DNA of 35,259 nt, from positions 1 through 35,259 of the IMG/VR virus record IMGVR_UViG_3300001748_000010; one strand, given 5' to 3'. Source of the DNA: a virus. Both the position numbers and the translations under genes were made by a program. The notes under the pieces are model-generated. The model ran no database searches, was not told the origin of the DNA, and saw only the letters and a list, made by a program, of their open reading frames with translations. Below, piece by piece: positions 6,088 through 14,012 of this stretch. The stretch's first letter is position 1, and the number at the start of each line of letters is the position of its first letter.

Positions 6088-7591
6088 GATGACAGATGTG
6101 CTGTCCCGCATCGAACGGAACGGCATCAAGATTAATAGACAAACACTATCTGACATTCGCCGCGAATACGAGGATGAACTGTTTACCCTCGAACGGCGGC
6201 TACAAGAACTGGCTGCGGAAGCTATGGGTGACACCCCCATCAACCTCGACAGTCCAGATGACCGTTCCAAGCTGTTCTATTCCTGTAAGGTAAAGGACAA
6301 GTCCCGCTGGGCTGGTCTGTTTAACTTGGGTCACGAGATTCGCGGTGCAGGACGCAAACCAAAACGCCGCACACGGATGAGTCGTGCCGACTTCAAACGC
6401 AACGTTGTAAACGAGACGGATGTACTATTCAAGACCCGTGGCAGTCAGTGTACCGATTGCGGCGGCGTAGGACGCTATACAGCCCGCAAGAAGGATGGAA
6501 CACTAGGTAAGGCTATTAGAATCTGTAAGCCCTGTCAGGGAGCCGGTGTGCGCTATACATCGACTGGTCAGGTTGCAGGGTTCAAGCTGGTTCCTCGTGA
6601 CCCCTACGATGTGGCTGCCGCAGGATTCAAGACAGATAAAGAAACCCTAGAGAGTATGTTCACATCCCTGAGAGGAGAAGCCCGTGAATTTGCAGAAGCT
6701 TATATCAGATACAGTGCGGTTCGCACCTACCTTCGTTCGTTTGTCGAGGGCATGGAAAACAATATGGATGGCGAGGGTTTTATACACACAGAATTTATGC
6801 AGTGTGTTACGGCGACGGGTCGCCTTTCGAGCCGCAATCCTAACTTTCAGAATATGCCACGAGGTACTACCTTCATTATACGGCGGGCTGTTGAAAGCAG
6901 GTTCGAGGGCGGTTCGATACTCGAAGGGGATTATGCCCAGCTAGAGTTCAGGGTAGCTGGTTTCCTTGCAGATGATGAGGGTATCAAGACTGATGTGGAT
7001 GCCGGTACAGATGTACATAGCTATACTGCCAGTGTCATAGGGTGTTCGCGGCAAGATGCCAAGGCTCACACATTCAAACCTTTGTATGGCGGTGTGTCTG
7101 GTACAGATGACCAGAAACGATATTACAATGCGTTCAAGGAAAAGTATAACAATGTTACCAAGTGGCACGAACATCTGCAGAAACACGCGGTAACCAAGAA
7201 GTACATCCAGCTTCCTTCGGGCAGGCAATACGCTTTCCCGCATGCAAAGTGGACAGACTGGGGTGCAGCAACAGACCGCACCGCCATCTGCAACTATCCG
7301 GTTCAAGGGTTTGCAACTGCTGACCTGCTGCCTATGTCCTTGATTATGTTAGATAAACGAGTTCGCGAACTAAACCTGCGTTCGGTTATCTGCAACACGG
7401 TTCACGATTCCATCGTCATGGACGTGTATCCCAGCGAGGAAAAAAAATGTATTGACGTGATGGCTGAATGTATGTTAGCTATCCCGTTGGAATCAAAGAA
7501 TAGGTATGGGATTACCTATGATATGCCAGTTGGAATCGAACTAAAAATGGGTAAAAACTGGCTTGACTTGGAAGAGGTATTAACTGTATAA
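6044..7591 (+). CDS. Family A DNA polymerase with DnaJ-type zinc insert
   Basis: The phage replicative polymerase, 515 aa from the ATG at 6044; the frame stays open upstream to 5999. Motif A is GDYAQLEFR (D296, E301). Motif B is R-x3-K-x3-F-x3-Y in RQDAKAHTFKPLYGG. Motif C is VHDS (H454, D455). The motif B residue matching E. coli Phe762 is Phe. An insert in the N-terminal half carries CTDCGGVG (C136, C139) and CKPCQGAG (C161, C164), one DnaJ-like zinc site. This arrangement was described for the SAR116 phage HMO-2011 polymerase. The exonuclease domain is on the preceding gene. Confidence 0.92.
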   Translation: MNNQTLLPTLRLSLEMTDVLSRIERNGIKINRQTLSDIRREYEDELFTLERRLQELAAEAMGDTPINLDSPDDRSKLFYSCKVKDKSRWAGLFNLGHEIRGAGRKPKRRTRMSRADFKRNVVNETDVLFKTRGSQCTDCGGVGRYTARKKDGTLGKAIRICKPCQGAGVRYTSTGQVAGFKLVPRDPYDVAAAGFKTDKETLESMFTSLRGEAREFAEAYIRYSAVRTYLRSFVEGMENNMDGEGFIHTEFMQCVTATGRLSSRNPNFQNMPRGTTFIIRRAVESRFEGGSILEGDYAQLEFRVAGFLADDEGIKTDVDAGTDVHSYTASVIGCSRQDAKAHTFKPLYGGVSGTDDQKRYYNAFKEKYNNVTKWHEHLQKHAVTKKYIQLPSGRQYAFPHAKWTDWGAATDRTAICNYPVQGFATADLLPMSLIMLDKRVRELNLRSVICNTVHDSIVMDVYPSEEKKCIDVMAECMLAIPLESKNRYGITYDMPVGIELKMGKNWLDLEEVLTV

Positions 7592-7592
7592 T
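7563..7592 (+). promoter_or_regulatory. Internal promoter before the candidate ssDNA-binding gene
   Basis: TTGACT (7563-7568), an 18-base spacer and a perfect TATAAT (7587-7592) overlap the end of the polymerase gene. They are followed by a leader of about 33 bases containing AAGGAA. This would give the next gene extra expression, which suits a stoichiometric ssDNA-binding protein. Confidence 0.65.
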
Positions 7593-7632
7593 CCCTTTAC
7601 GCTTAACACTCATAGAAAAGGAATCTACGATT

Positions 7633-8487
7633 ATGAGTAACGAACTTGAAATGTTAAATGATGAAATGAACACCTACCTGACAGCATTCCAGTCAGGCAA
7701 TAAAGAAGCACTCATGGAGATGAGTGGACAGGCTGACCCAAACAACAAGCCTAAGATGGGTTTGCCTAGATTGAATATTAATTATGACACAGAAACAGAT
7801 GATGGCACGTTGCTGCGGCGCGGTGCATGGCGCATCTGGAACGGTTCAGCCCCTGTCTACTCAGACAAGGTACAAATCCGCCCCTTGCTGCGAACCTTCG
7901 AGTGGTCTGTATGGGACCAAGAGGAAGGTAAGTTCTCCTGTAAGTCTGTGCAGAAGCGAAAGCTAGCTGGTGAATTCCCTGATACATTGGGCGGTAATAA
8001 GTGTGGTCGTCTGTCACGTCAAGAAGAAGAAGCTCTTGGACAGGATGACCCTCGTGTGTTGTTGAGCCGTTCAGTTAGCTGTAATCAGGTAATCTACGGA
8101 ATCATTGACGCACCTGAAGCAGCATACGCAGATGGTACTGTAGCACCTGTAGAGCAAATGCCGTTCATGGCATACTTCAAGCGTTCTGGATACCGTCCTG
8201 TAAATGACTTCATTCAGAAGCAGCTTACAGACCGTAAGATTCTGATGCACAATGCTCTGATTGAACTCACAACAGAGAAGCAAAAGAACGGCGGTGTAAT
8301 CTACTGGACACCAAAACTTTCACTCGTGAAAGAGGTGACGGATACAGATGCTGACAAAGCCTTGATGAAAGACTTTGCTGATACTGTCAACGCACACAAT
8401 GAGTCTGTGTTCGCTGAGTACAAGAACGCTCAAAAGGCAGCAGCATCATCAGCAGACATTGACCTGTCAGCACGGTTAGCTGGCTAG
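7633..8487 (+). CDS. Probable ssDNA-binding protein (unproven)
   Basis: A 284-aa soluble protein between the polymerase and the recombination nuclease, with its own strong promoter. In podoviruses this position and expression pattern usually belong to the ssDNA-binding protein. The central 200 residues are rich in beta-forming and aromatic segments (RRGAWRIWNGSAPVYSD, LLRTFEWSVWDQEEGKF). The last 60 residues are helical and Ala/Lys/Asp-rich, unlike the classic acidic tip. No catalytic motif seen. The call rests on context only. Confidence 0.5.
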   Translation: MSNELEMLNDEMNTYLTAFQSGNKEALMEMSGQADPNNKPKMGLPRLNINYDTETDDGTLLRRGAWRIWNGSAPVYSDKVQIRPLLRTFEWSVWDQEEGKFSCKSVQKRKLAGEFPDTLGGNKCGRLSRQEEEALGQDDPRVLLSRSVSCNQVIYGIIDAPEAAYADGTVAPVEQMPFMAYFKRSGYRPVNDFIQKQLTDRKILMHNALIELTTEKQKNGGVIYWTPKLSLVKEVTDTDADKALMKDFADTVNAHNESVFAEYKNAQKAAASSADIDLSARLAG

Positions 8488-8488
8488 C

Positions 8489-9382
8489 ATGATACAACTC
8501 GTAGAAGTCCAAGACTTCCTACAGAAAGCGGGGCGGGGAGAGATTGACTCTTCTCGCCTCGAACATCTGATAGAACAGTTTGGCGAGGATTGTAAAGCAG
8601 CAATGCGAAAGCAGTTCTCTAGTAGGGGAGACTACCGGGTTCGTATGTCTGGTGTAGGTCGCCCTTTGTGTCAACAGCAACTTGAGAAACAGGGCAACAA
8701 ACAAGATGTTGCCTACAATGATATCGTGCGGTTCGCAACTGGTGACCTTTTAGAAGCCTTTGCAATTCTTGTGATGCGGGCTGCAGGATTAGACGTGGTT
8801 GCGGAACAGAAGAAGTGTTCCCTCGAACTGGGTGGACAAACCGTCAACGGAACCCTAGACATCATCTTGAACATCGATGGTGAAGAAGAAGTCTGGGATA
8901 TCAAGACAGCAAGCCCGTGGTCTTTCGACAATAAATTTTCTGGGCGCGGTGGTTACGATGTCATCAAAGAAGATGACCCCTTTGGTTATGTCATGCAGGG
9001 ACACTTATATGCTGAGTCAGAAGGTAAGCGGTTCGGGGGATGGATTGTAATCAACAAATCCACAGGTGAGTGGGATTTCGTAGAGGCACCCCGCGAACAG
9101 TCTGAAGACCGCAAGGCATACCTTGAGGATGCGAACAAGCGTGTTGAGGCTATTGTCAATGACGCACCGTTCAAAATACCGTTCCAGTCTGTTCCTGAGA
9201 CAGTCACAATAGACAGGCAGAAAACAGAGACAGGTAATCGCTTGATGCCCAAGACCTGTACCTTCTGTTCTTTCAAAACAAAGTGCTGGAAGAATGCAGA
9301 GCTAGCTCCTAAGATAACATCTAAGGCGCGGTTCAAACCACACGTCTGGTACACAAAGCTTGTCAAGCGGGAACTAGACTGA
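8489..9382 (+). CDS. PD-(D/E)XK exonuclease with Cas4/AddB-like Fe-S cysteines
   Basis: A 297-aa nuclease probably used in recombination or DNA end processing. The catalytic set is GTLDI (D124), WDIKTA (D137, K139) and the downstream Q-x3-Y (Q170, Y174), with an upstream glutamate in GDLLEAF (E90) as in RecB-family nucleases. Four cysteines are placed as in Cas4 and AddB: C61 before the nuclease core and C257, C260, C266 (CTFC...C) after it. They probably bind a 4Fe-4S cluster that staples the fold. It is overlapped by the next gene (TGATG). It lies outside any CRISPR context. Confidence 0.85.
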   Translation: MIQLVEVQDFLQKAGRGEIDSSRLEHLIEQFGEDCKAAMRKQFSSRGDYRVRMSGVGRPLCQQQLEKQGNKQDVAYNDIVRFATGDLLEAFAILVMRAAGLDVVAEQKKCSLELGGQTVNGTLDIILNIDGEEEVWDIKTASPWSFDNKFSGRGGYDVIKEDDPFGYVMQGHLYAESEGKRFGGWIVINKSTGEWDFVEAPREQSEDRKAYLEDANKRVEAIVNDAPFKIPFQSVPETVTIDRQKTETGNRLMPKTCTFCSFKTKCWKNAELAPKITSKARFKPHVWYTKLVKRELD

Positions 9383-9777
9383 TGCCGGTATTGTACACAC
9401 GTGAGTACCCCCACGAACTGTTCGACTTGAATCCGCAGCTTTACTGTGTGTTCGTAGAGTCACATGAACGTCGTGGGGGTGGTCGTTCTACTGTACGGGT
9501 TCGTGGCTTGGAAATATCTTTGCCACTCACTTTACGAGACAATTTCTCAACAGACGGTTCTTTGAAGTCAGACACAGAAACACGAGACATAAAACTTATC
9601 GAAGAGGAATTTCAGAACATTGTTCATCACTTGCGACAGGGGTTGGTAGTATGTCTGCCGACAATGGAAATCTCAAAAGAAATATCGCAGTTAGAAAGAC
9701 GGTCCCCAAAAGTAGGACAGTATCTGTTAAAAAGGCTAGAAGGGGTGAAGGCGGGATTTCCGCTGCTAGGATTATGA
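9382..9777 (+). CDS. Hypothetical 131-aa protein upstream of endonuclease I
   Basis: It starts on the last base of the nuclease gene and ends in an ATGA overlap with the resolvase gene, so the three are coupled. The N-terminus is Tyr/Arg-rich with beta-like stretches (STVRVRGLEISLPLTLRD). The C-terminus is helical and basic (EISKEISQLERRSPKVG). No catalytic motif found. Position suggests a role in replication or recombination. Confidence 0.7.
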   Translation: MPVLYTREYPHELFDLNPQLYCVFVESHERRGGGRSTVRVRGLEISLPLTLRDNFSTDGSLKSDTETRDIKLIEEEFQNIVHHLRQGLVVCLPTMEISKEISQLERRSPKVGQYLLKRLEGVKAGFPLLGL

Positions 9778-10148
9778 GACAAACACGTTACCGTTCACAG
9801 TTCGAGATTAACCTTGCTAGGTCGTTAGCCGACAAGAAAGTTAACTTCGAATATGAACAGGCAAAGCTACAGTACATTCCCAAGCCGCGAACATATACGC
9901 CAGACTTCTATCTTCCTGAACAGAACATCTACATAGAAGCCAAGGGTCATTTGGATAAGGGAGATAGGGTAAAGATGCAGCTAATCAAGCAGCAGTACCC
10001 TGACTTAGATATTAGGTTTGTATTTGTTAGAGCCACAAACAAGATTTACAGAGGTAGCAAGACTAGCTATGCTGACTGGGCAAATCGTTATGGCTTTCCA
10101 TGGGCTGAAGGTAGTGTACCAGAGGAGTGGTTAAAAGATGGCGGATGA
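9774..10148 (+). CDS. T7 endonuclease I-like Holliday junction resolvase
   Basis: It cuts branched DNA and breaks structured intermediates before packaging; in T7 (gp3) it also degrades host DNA. The catalytic residues line up with T7 E20, D55, E65 and K67: here E11 (RSQFE), D44 (YTPDF), E55 and K57 (IEAKG). The following ...QQYPDLDIRFVFVRA and GSKTSYADWANRYGF match the T7 protein closely. The start at 9774 gives 124 aa and an ATGA overlap with the gene before. An in-frame ATG at 9651 would add 41 basic residues but require a 127-base overlap. Confidence 0.9.
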   Translation: MRQTRYRSQFEINLARSLADKKVNFEYEQAKLQYIPKPRTYTPDFYLPEQNIYIEAKGHLDKGDRVKMQLIKQQYPDLDIRFVFVRATNKIYRGSKTSYADWANRYGFPWAEGSVPEEWLKDGG

Positions 10149-10494
10149 TAAGGATTATGAGATTACAAGCCTGTTACCTGATAGATGGTACGTTATCCTG
10201 AAGCGGACAGAAGAAGATTCTTTTACAATGAGTGCCTATGACACAACCCCCATGCCTGATGATGACGATGACTTTATGGATGCGGGGTTCGTGGCTCAAC
10301 AAGGAATCATTGAATTGCTAGAGAATGATTTCGATAGACTAATACAGGCAGGGCTTGCCCGTATCTCCTTCTTGGAAATGAAAGAGACAATCATGGTAGA
10401 GTTGGAAGAAGAGGGCGTTGAGCTAGAGTCTCGTGACCGCGTAACAGGTCGAGATGAAAACGTAGTTAAAGTTGATTTTGGAACGAAGCAATGA
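10138..10494 (+). CDS. Hypothetical acidic 118-aa protein
   Basis: It overlaps the resolvase gene by 11 bases and ends in an ATGA overlap with the MazG gene. It is very acidic, with a PMPDDDDDF run near residues 38-46. N-terminal strands ([13 protein letters not shown]) and a central amphipathic helix ([16 protein letters not shown]) are apparent. Unknown family. Confidence 0.68.
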   Translation: MADDKDYEITSLLPDRWYVILKRTEEDSFTMSAYDTTPMPDDDDDFMDAGFVAQQGIIELLENDFDRLIQAGLARISFLEMKETIMVELEEEGVELESRDRVTGRDENVVKVDFGTKQ

Positions 10495-10811
10495 AATTAG
10501 ATGAATATCAGATGCGGGCAGAAAGCACCGCAGTTTATCCGCAAGAATATAATGTTCTATATCCGACACTGGGTTTAGCAGGGGAAGCAGGCGAGGTTGC
10601 TGACAAGGTGAAGAAGCTTGTTCGCGACGGTGAACCCCATCTTTTTTACAAAGATGATATTGCAAAGGAACTAGGAGACGTGTTATGGTACGTTGCAATT
10701 CTTGCAAGAGACTTAGGATACAGCTTAGAAGAGGTCGCGCAGCGCAACTTAGACAAGCTAGAGGACCGCAAGAATCGCAACATGTTGCAAGGCAGCGGAG
10801 ACGACAGATGA
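10491..10811 (+). CDS. mazG: MazG-like nucleotide pyrophosphohydrolase
   Basis: A 106-aa all-helical MazG-family enzyme that hydrolyses nucleoside triphosphates or alarmones. The metal-binding motif is complete: E32 and E35 in [11 protein letters not shown], then E60 and D63 in [11 protein letters not shown]. In marine phages it is usually proposed to tune host nucleotide pools. It sits with DUF3310 and ribonucleotide reductase in a nucleotide-metabolism block, with ATGA overlaps at both ends. Confidence 0.9.
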   Translation: MKLDEYQMRAESTAVYPQEYNVLYPTLGLAGEAGEVADKVKKLVRDGEPHLFYKDDIAKELGDVLWYVAILARDLGYSLEEVAQRNLDKLEDRKNRNMLQGSGDDR

Positions 10812-11095
10812 GACACGAGGCATACATGAAGTGTATGGAAGATGAAAACGAACAGGCCGGTAAGATGGCCTATGGCGGCGTTGATATGGTCAACAGTCCG
10901 GCACACTACAACGCATCAGGGCTAGAGTGCATAGATGCAATCCAAGCTGCAACCCTTGACGGGTTCGAATATTACTTGCAGGGAAACATAATGAAATACC
11001 TTTGGCGATATCGTTACAAGAATGGTAACGAAGATTTGAAGAAAGCGCAGTGGTATTTAAATAAATTATTAGAGGTTCGAGGAGAGAACAAATGA
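10808..11095 (+). CDS. DUF3310 protein, T7 gp1.7-like
   Basis: The core VNSPAHY...GLECIDAI followed by [10 protein letters not shown] and [13 protein letters not shown] is diagnostic of DUF3310. The C-terminal part of T7 gp1.7, a nucleotide kinase acting on dTMP and dGMP, belongs to this family. At 95 aa it contains little more than that domain. The start at 10808 gives an ATGA overlap with mazG; the longer open frame from 10685 is a shadow of mazG. A role in nucleotide supply is likely from context. Confidence 0.85.
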   Translation: MRHEAYMKCMEDENEQAGKMAYGGVDMVNSPAHYNASGLECIDAIQAATLDGFEYYLQGNIMKYLWRYRYKNGNEDLKKAQWYLNKLLEVRGENK

Positions 11096-13020
11096 GCAAC
11101 CAACTACCCACACCATATCAACAATTCATTCACAAGTCACGCTATGCTCGCTGGATAGATAGCGAACAGCGCAGAGAGAACTGGGGCGAAACTGTAGACC
11201 GCTACATATCTTTTATGCTCGAACAGGTAAAAGGTAAGTGCGGTGTAGAACTGCCTACGTCTGTTCGCGAAGAAATCGAGGAAGGTATCCTGTCCCTGAA
11301 GGTGATGCCATCGATGCGGGCAATGATGACTGCAGGCCCTGCCCTTGCACGAGATAATGTCTGCGGCTACAACTGTAGCTACATTCCTGTAGACAACCCT
11401 CGTGCCTTTGATGAGTGCATGTACATCTTGATGTGCGGTACCGGTGTTGGTTTCTCTGTAGAGCGTGAAAACGTAGACAAGCTACCTGTAGTTAGCGACA
11501 ACTTTAATTATTCAGATACTGTAATCAAGGTAGGTGACAGCAAGCCCGGATGGGCAAAGGCACTTCGCGAACTGATTGGCTTACTCTATGCAGGACAAGT
11601 TCCCTCGTGGGATATGTCAGGTGTTCGTGAAGCTGGTGCGCGATTAAAGGTTATGGGTGGACGTGCCAGTGGTCCGCAGCCCCTTGCTGACCTATTTAAC
11701 TTTACTGTTGAGATATTCAAGAAGGCACAGGGTCGCAGACTGTTCCCGATTGAGTGTCATGACTTGATGTGTAAGATTGGTGAGATTGTGGTTGTTGGCG
11801 GGGTTCGCCGCAGCGCACTCATCAGCTTGTCGAACCTCAACGATGACCAGATGGCACACGCTAAGTCCGGTATGTGGTGGGAAACAGAACCGCAGCGGGC
11901 ATTGGCGAACAACTCTGTGTCTTACAAGACAAAACCTGAGATGGGTACGTTCATGCGCGAATGGCTTGCCCTGTACGACAGTAAGTCTGGTGAGCGTGGT
12001 ATGTTCAACCGTGAGGCTGCTGATAAGCAGGTTGCTCGTAATGGTCGTCGTGAGACAGGCCACATGTGGGGTACGAACCCTTGTTCTGAGATTATCTTGC
12101 GGGGTTACCAGTTTTGCAACCTGTCAGAAGTAGTGGTTCGCGAAATGGATTCCTTGGAAGACCTGAAGACAAAGGTTCGAGTAGCTACCATTCTTGGAAC
12201 CTTACAATCAACCCTAACTGATTTCAAATACTTGAGGAAAATATGGAAACACAACACAGAGGAAGAGCGTTTGTTAGGCGTGTCCTTGACTGGTATCATG
12301 GACCATCCCGTTTTATCCAAAAATGTAGACAGCAAGCGTTGGCTAGAAGAGATGCGCGAAGTCGCAGTGGAGACAAACAAGGAGTTTGCGAACATGCTTG
12401 GAATCCCGCAGTCGGCTGCAATCACCTGTGTAAAGCCGTCGGGTACTGTGTCACAACTGGTGGACGCAGCAAGTGGGATACATGCAAGGCACAACGACTA
12501 CTTCATCAGAACCGTTCGCGGCGATAACAAAGACCCGTTGACACAGTTCCTTGTTGAAAGCGGTGTCCCTGCAGAGCGTGACGTTATGAAGCCCGACTCA
12601 ACAACTGTCTTTAGCTTCCCAATGAAATCACCTGATGGTGCCGTTACGCGAACACAGATGACTGCTGTTGAGCAGCTAGAGTTGTGGAAAACATATGCCA
12701 TTCACTGGTGCGAACACAAACCGTCTATCACTGTGTCTGTCAAGGAACACGAATGGATGGACGTAGGTTCGTGGGTCTATGAAAACTTTGACGTTGCCTC
12801 TGGCGTGTCATTCCTTCCTCACAGTGACCACACGTACCAACAGGCTCCATATCAGGACATCGAACCTGATGAGTACCTAGAATGGAAGCAGCGCATGGAA
12901 GTTGTCACGATTGACTGGGATAAGTTGTCTGAGTTCGAAAAGGAAGATAACACCAGTGGTTCGCGGGAACTAGCCTGTACAGCAGGGGTCTGTGAAGTTG
13001 TTGACCTGAGTGCAGCATGA
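11092..13020 (+). CDS. nrdJ: Class II (adenosylcobalamin) ribonucleotide reductase, monomeric type
   Basis: It reduces ribonucleotides to deoxyribonucleotides for phage DNA. Active-site residues match the monomeric Lactobacillus leichmannii enzyme: N329, C331, E333 (NPCSEI) and C342 (QFCN), with the same spacings as N406, C408, E410 and C419. C95 (GYNCSY) matches C119. The C-terminal redox pair C629/C634 (CTAGVC) has the same spacing as C731/C736. PSGTVSQLVDAASGIHAR is typical of the family. At 642 aa it is about 100 residues shorter than the bacterial enzyme. No radical-generating subunit or glycyl-radical partner is nearby, so host cobalamin would be needed. GAGGAGA precedes the ATGA-coupled start. 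Confidence 0.9.
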   Translation: MSNQLPTPYQQFIHKSRYARWIDSEQRRENWGETVDRYISFMLEQVKGKCGVELPTSVREEIEEGILSLKVMPSMRAMMTAGPALARDNVCGYNCSYIPVDNPRAFDECMYILMCGTGVGFSVERENVDKLPVVSDNFNYSDTVIKVGDSKPGWAKALRELIGLLYAGQVPSWDMSGVREAGARLKVMGGRASGPQPLADLFNFTVEIFKKAQGRRLFPIECHDLMCKIGEIVVVGGVRRSALISLSNLNDDQMAHAKSGMWWETEPQRALANNSVSYKTKPEMGTFMREWLALYDSKSGERGMFNREAADKQVARNGRRETGHMWGTNPCSEIILRGYQFCNLSEVVVREMDSLEDLKTKVRVATILGTLQSTLTDFKYLRKIWKHNTEEERLLGVSLTGIMDHPVLSKNVDSKRWLEEMREVAVETNKEFANMLGIPQSAAITCVKPSGTVSQLVDAASGIHARHNDYFIRTVRGDNKDPLTQFLVESGVPAERDVMKPDSTTVFSFPMKSPDGAVTRTQMTAVEQLELWKTYAIHWCEHKPSITVSVKEHEWMDVGSWVYENFDVASGVSFLPHSDHTYQQAPYQDIEPDEYLEWKQRMEVVTIDWDKLSEFEKEDNTSGSRELACTAGVCEVVDLSAA

Positions 13021-13172
13021 ACTGCTGGCACTGCCAAACAGAACTCATTTGGGGTGGAGACATCGACATAGAGTCGGAAGAATTTTTGATGGAAACAAAT
13101 TTGTCTTGCCCCAACTGTGACTCTATGGTATTTGTATACTTGCCACGAACAGAGGGAGATGGTGATGAATAG
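13017..13172 (+). CDS. Small zinc-ribbon protein (51 aa)
   Basis: The ORF is ATGA-coupled to the reductase gene. It has two CxxC knuckles, NCWHC at residues 2-6 and SCPNC near residue 31, separated by an acidic stretch (DIDIESEE). This is a one-zinc ribbon of the kind found in nucleic-acid or protein adaptors. It overlaps the next gene by eight bases. Function not known. Confidence 0.75.
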   Translation: MNCWHCQTELIWGGDIDIESEEFLMETNLSCPNCDSMVFVYLPRTEGDGDE

Positions 13173-13590
13173 CATGGAACCACAGATGTGTGACCGCAAG
13201 AAGTTTGATATTGACTTGTCTTATGGTAAGGTTCGCGAACAGCAGGTTGCTGATATGCTGACCAACAAGAAGATTGAGGTGAAGTCTGAGCGGGGTATGT
13301 GGATGCGTACAGGGAATATTGCCATTGAGTACGAATCATATGGCAAGCCCAGCGGTATAGAAGCAACTGAAGCAGACTACTGGTTCCACAATCTGTGCAT
13401 AGGGGATGAGACTTTTGCAACCCTTGTGTTTGACGTGCCGTCCCTCAAACGAATCATAGATAATTTAGATTACAAAAAATCCGTGAACGGCGGAGACAAC
13501 AACGCATCACGGATGTACCTTCTGAATCTACAGAAGTTGTTTTCAACAGATGTAATTAAGGCGTATAAAGATGAGCAACAAGCATCCTAA
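13165..13590 (+). CDS. Putative PD-(D/E)XK-like nuclease (141 aa)
   Basis: The start at 13165 has GGGAG about seven bases upstream. The fold pattern is a helix (YGKVREQQVADMLTNK), then KIEVKSE with the E-x-K pair E38/K40, then TGNIAIEYE and GIEATEADYWFH. This is the layout of small PD-(D/E)XK enzymes such as resolvases and restriction-like nucleases. An acidic residue before the core (D15 or D17) could complete the site. No family name can be given. It would be the fourth nuclease in the module. Confidence 0.6.
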   Translation: MNSMEPQMCDRKKFDIDLSYGKVREQQVADMLTNKKIEVKSERGMWMRTGNIAIEYESYGKPSGIEATEADYWFHNLCIGDETFATLVFDVPSLKRIIDNLDYKKSVNGGDNNASRMYLLNLQKLFSTDVIKAYKDEQQAS

Positions 13591-13795
13591 AGCTGAACTG
13601 TTCAAGTTCACGGCACACATGAACGACAGGGGCAATATAGAGTTGGACATGGACTCTGTAGACCCTGAACAGTTTGCCCGCCTAATGGAAAAAGACTTGC
13701 CTACGTATGAAGGAACCTTCAAGGTAGCAAGTCTTTTGCGTTATTTAAAGTCTGTAGGAGACGAGATGATGGAGAAGTCTAGCCGCTATATTTAG
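13571..13795 (+). CDS. Hypothetical 74-aa protein, last rightward gene
   Basis: It overlaps the nuclease-like gene by 20 bases and has an AAGG box. It is a mixed-charge protein with strands (ELFKFTAHMNDRGNIELDMD) and helices. Its stop overlaps the stop of the opposing gene. Unrecognised. Confidence 0.68.
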   Translation: MSNKHPKAELFKFTAHMNDRGNIELDMDSVDPEQFARLMEKDLPTYEGTFKVASLLRYLKSVGDEMMEKSSRYI

Positions 13796-13813
13796 GCGGC
13801 TTCTTCTTCTTTT
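13781..13813 (+). terminator. Terminator hairpin inside the converging gene ends
   Basis: AGCCGC (13781-13786) pairs with GCGGCT (13796-13801) around a nine-base loop, followed by a T-rich run (TTCTTCTTCTTTT) in the rightward sense. The loop contains the stop codons of both converging genes. The leftward reading lacks a T run, so it mainly ends the rightward transcript. Confidence 0.5.
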
Positions 13814-13977
13814 GGCTCTAAGCCTTTTAATTCCGCGTCAATTCTATCGCGAATGGCTTTGAGGTATTTAACACGAGCAGCATCTTGCTCCTTCTTTATT
13901 TCCTGAATTACAGCTTCACTAACAACCATAACGGGGCTGCGGTTGTAAAAGTTCAGGATATCAGTCAAACCGTACAT
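13792..13977 (-). CDS. Hypothetical 61-aa helical protein
   Basis: The ATG at 13977 has GGAGAG five bases upstream; an upstream ATG at 13989 is itself part of that box. One long charged helix covers most of the protein (VIQEIKKEQDAARVKYLKAI onwards), ending in an acidic-alanine tail. It has its own candidate promoter with a palindrome. It may be a small regulator or scaffold; unknown. Confidence 0.65.
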   Translation of the reverse strand: MYGLTDILNFYNRSPVMVVSEAVIQEIKKEQDAARVKYLKAIRDRIDAELKGLEPKEEEAA

Positions 13978-14012
13978 GATTCTCTCCATTGGTTTGTTGT
14001 TGGTTTTGTTGC

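Noticed and set aside
8489-9382. CRISPR-related Cas4
   Set aside because: No repeat array or other cas gene in the window; the nuclease fits phage recombination.
9651-9773. Longer N-terminus for the endonuclease I-like protein
   Set aside because: Would need a 127-base overlap; the T7 protein aligns from about the ATG at 9774, which has an ATGA joint.
10685-10807. Longer start for the DUF3310 gene
   Set aside because: The extension is Arg-rich shadow sequence of mazG; ATG at 10808 gives the normal domain and ATGA joint.
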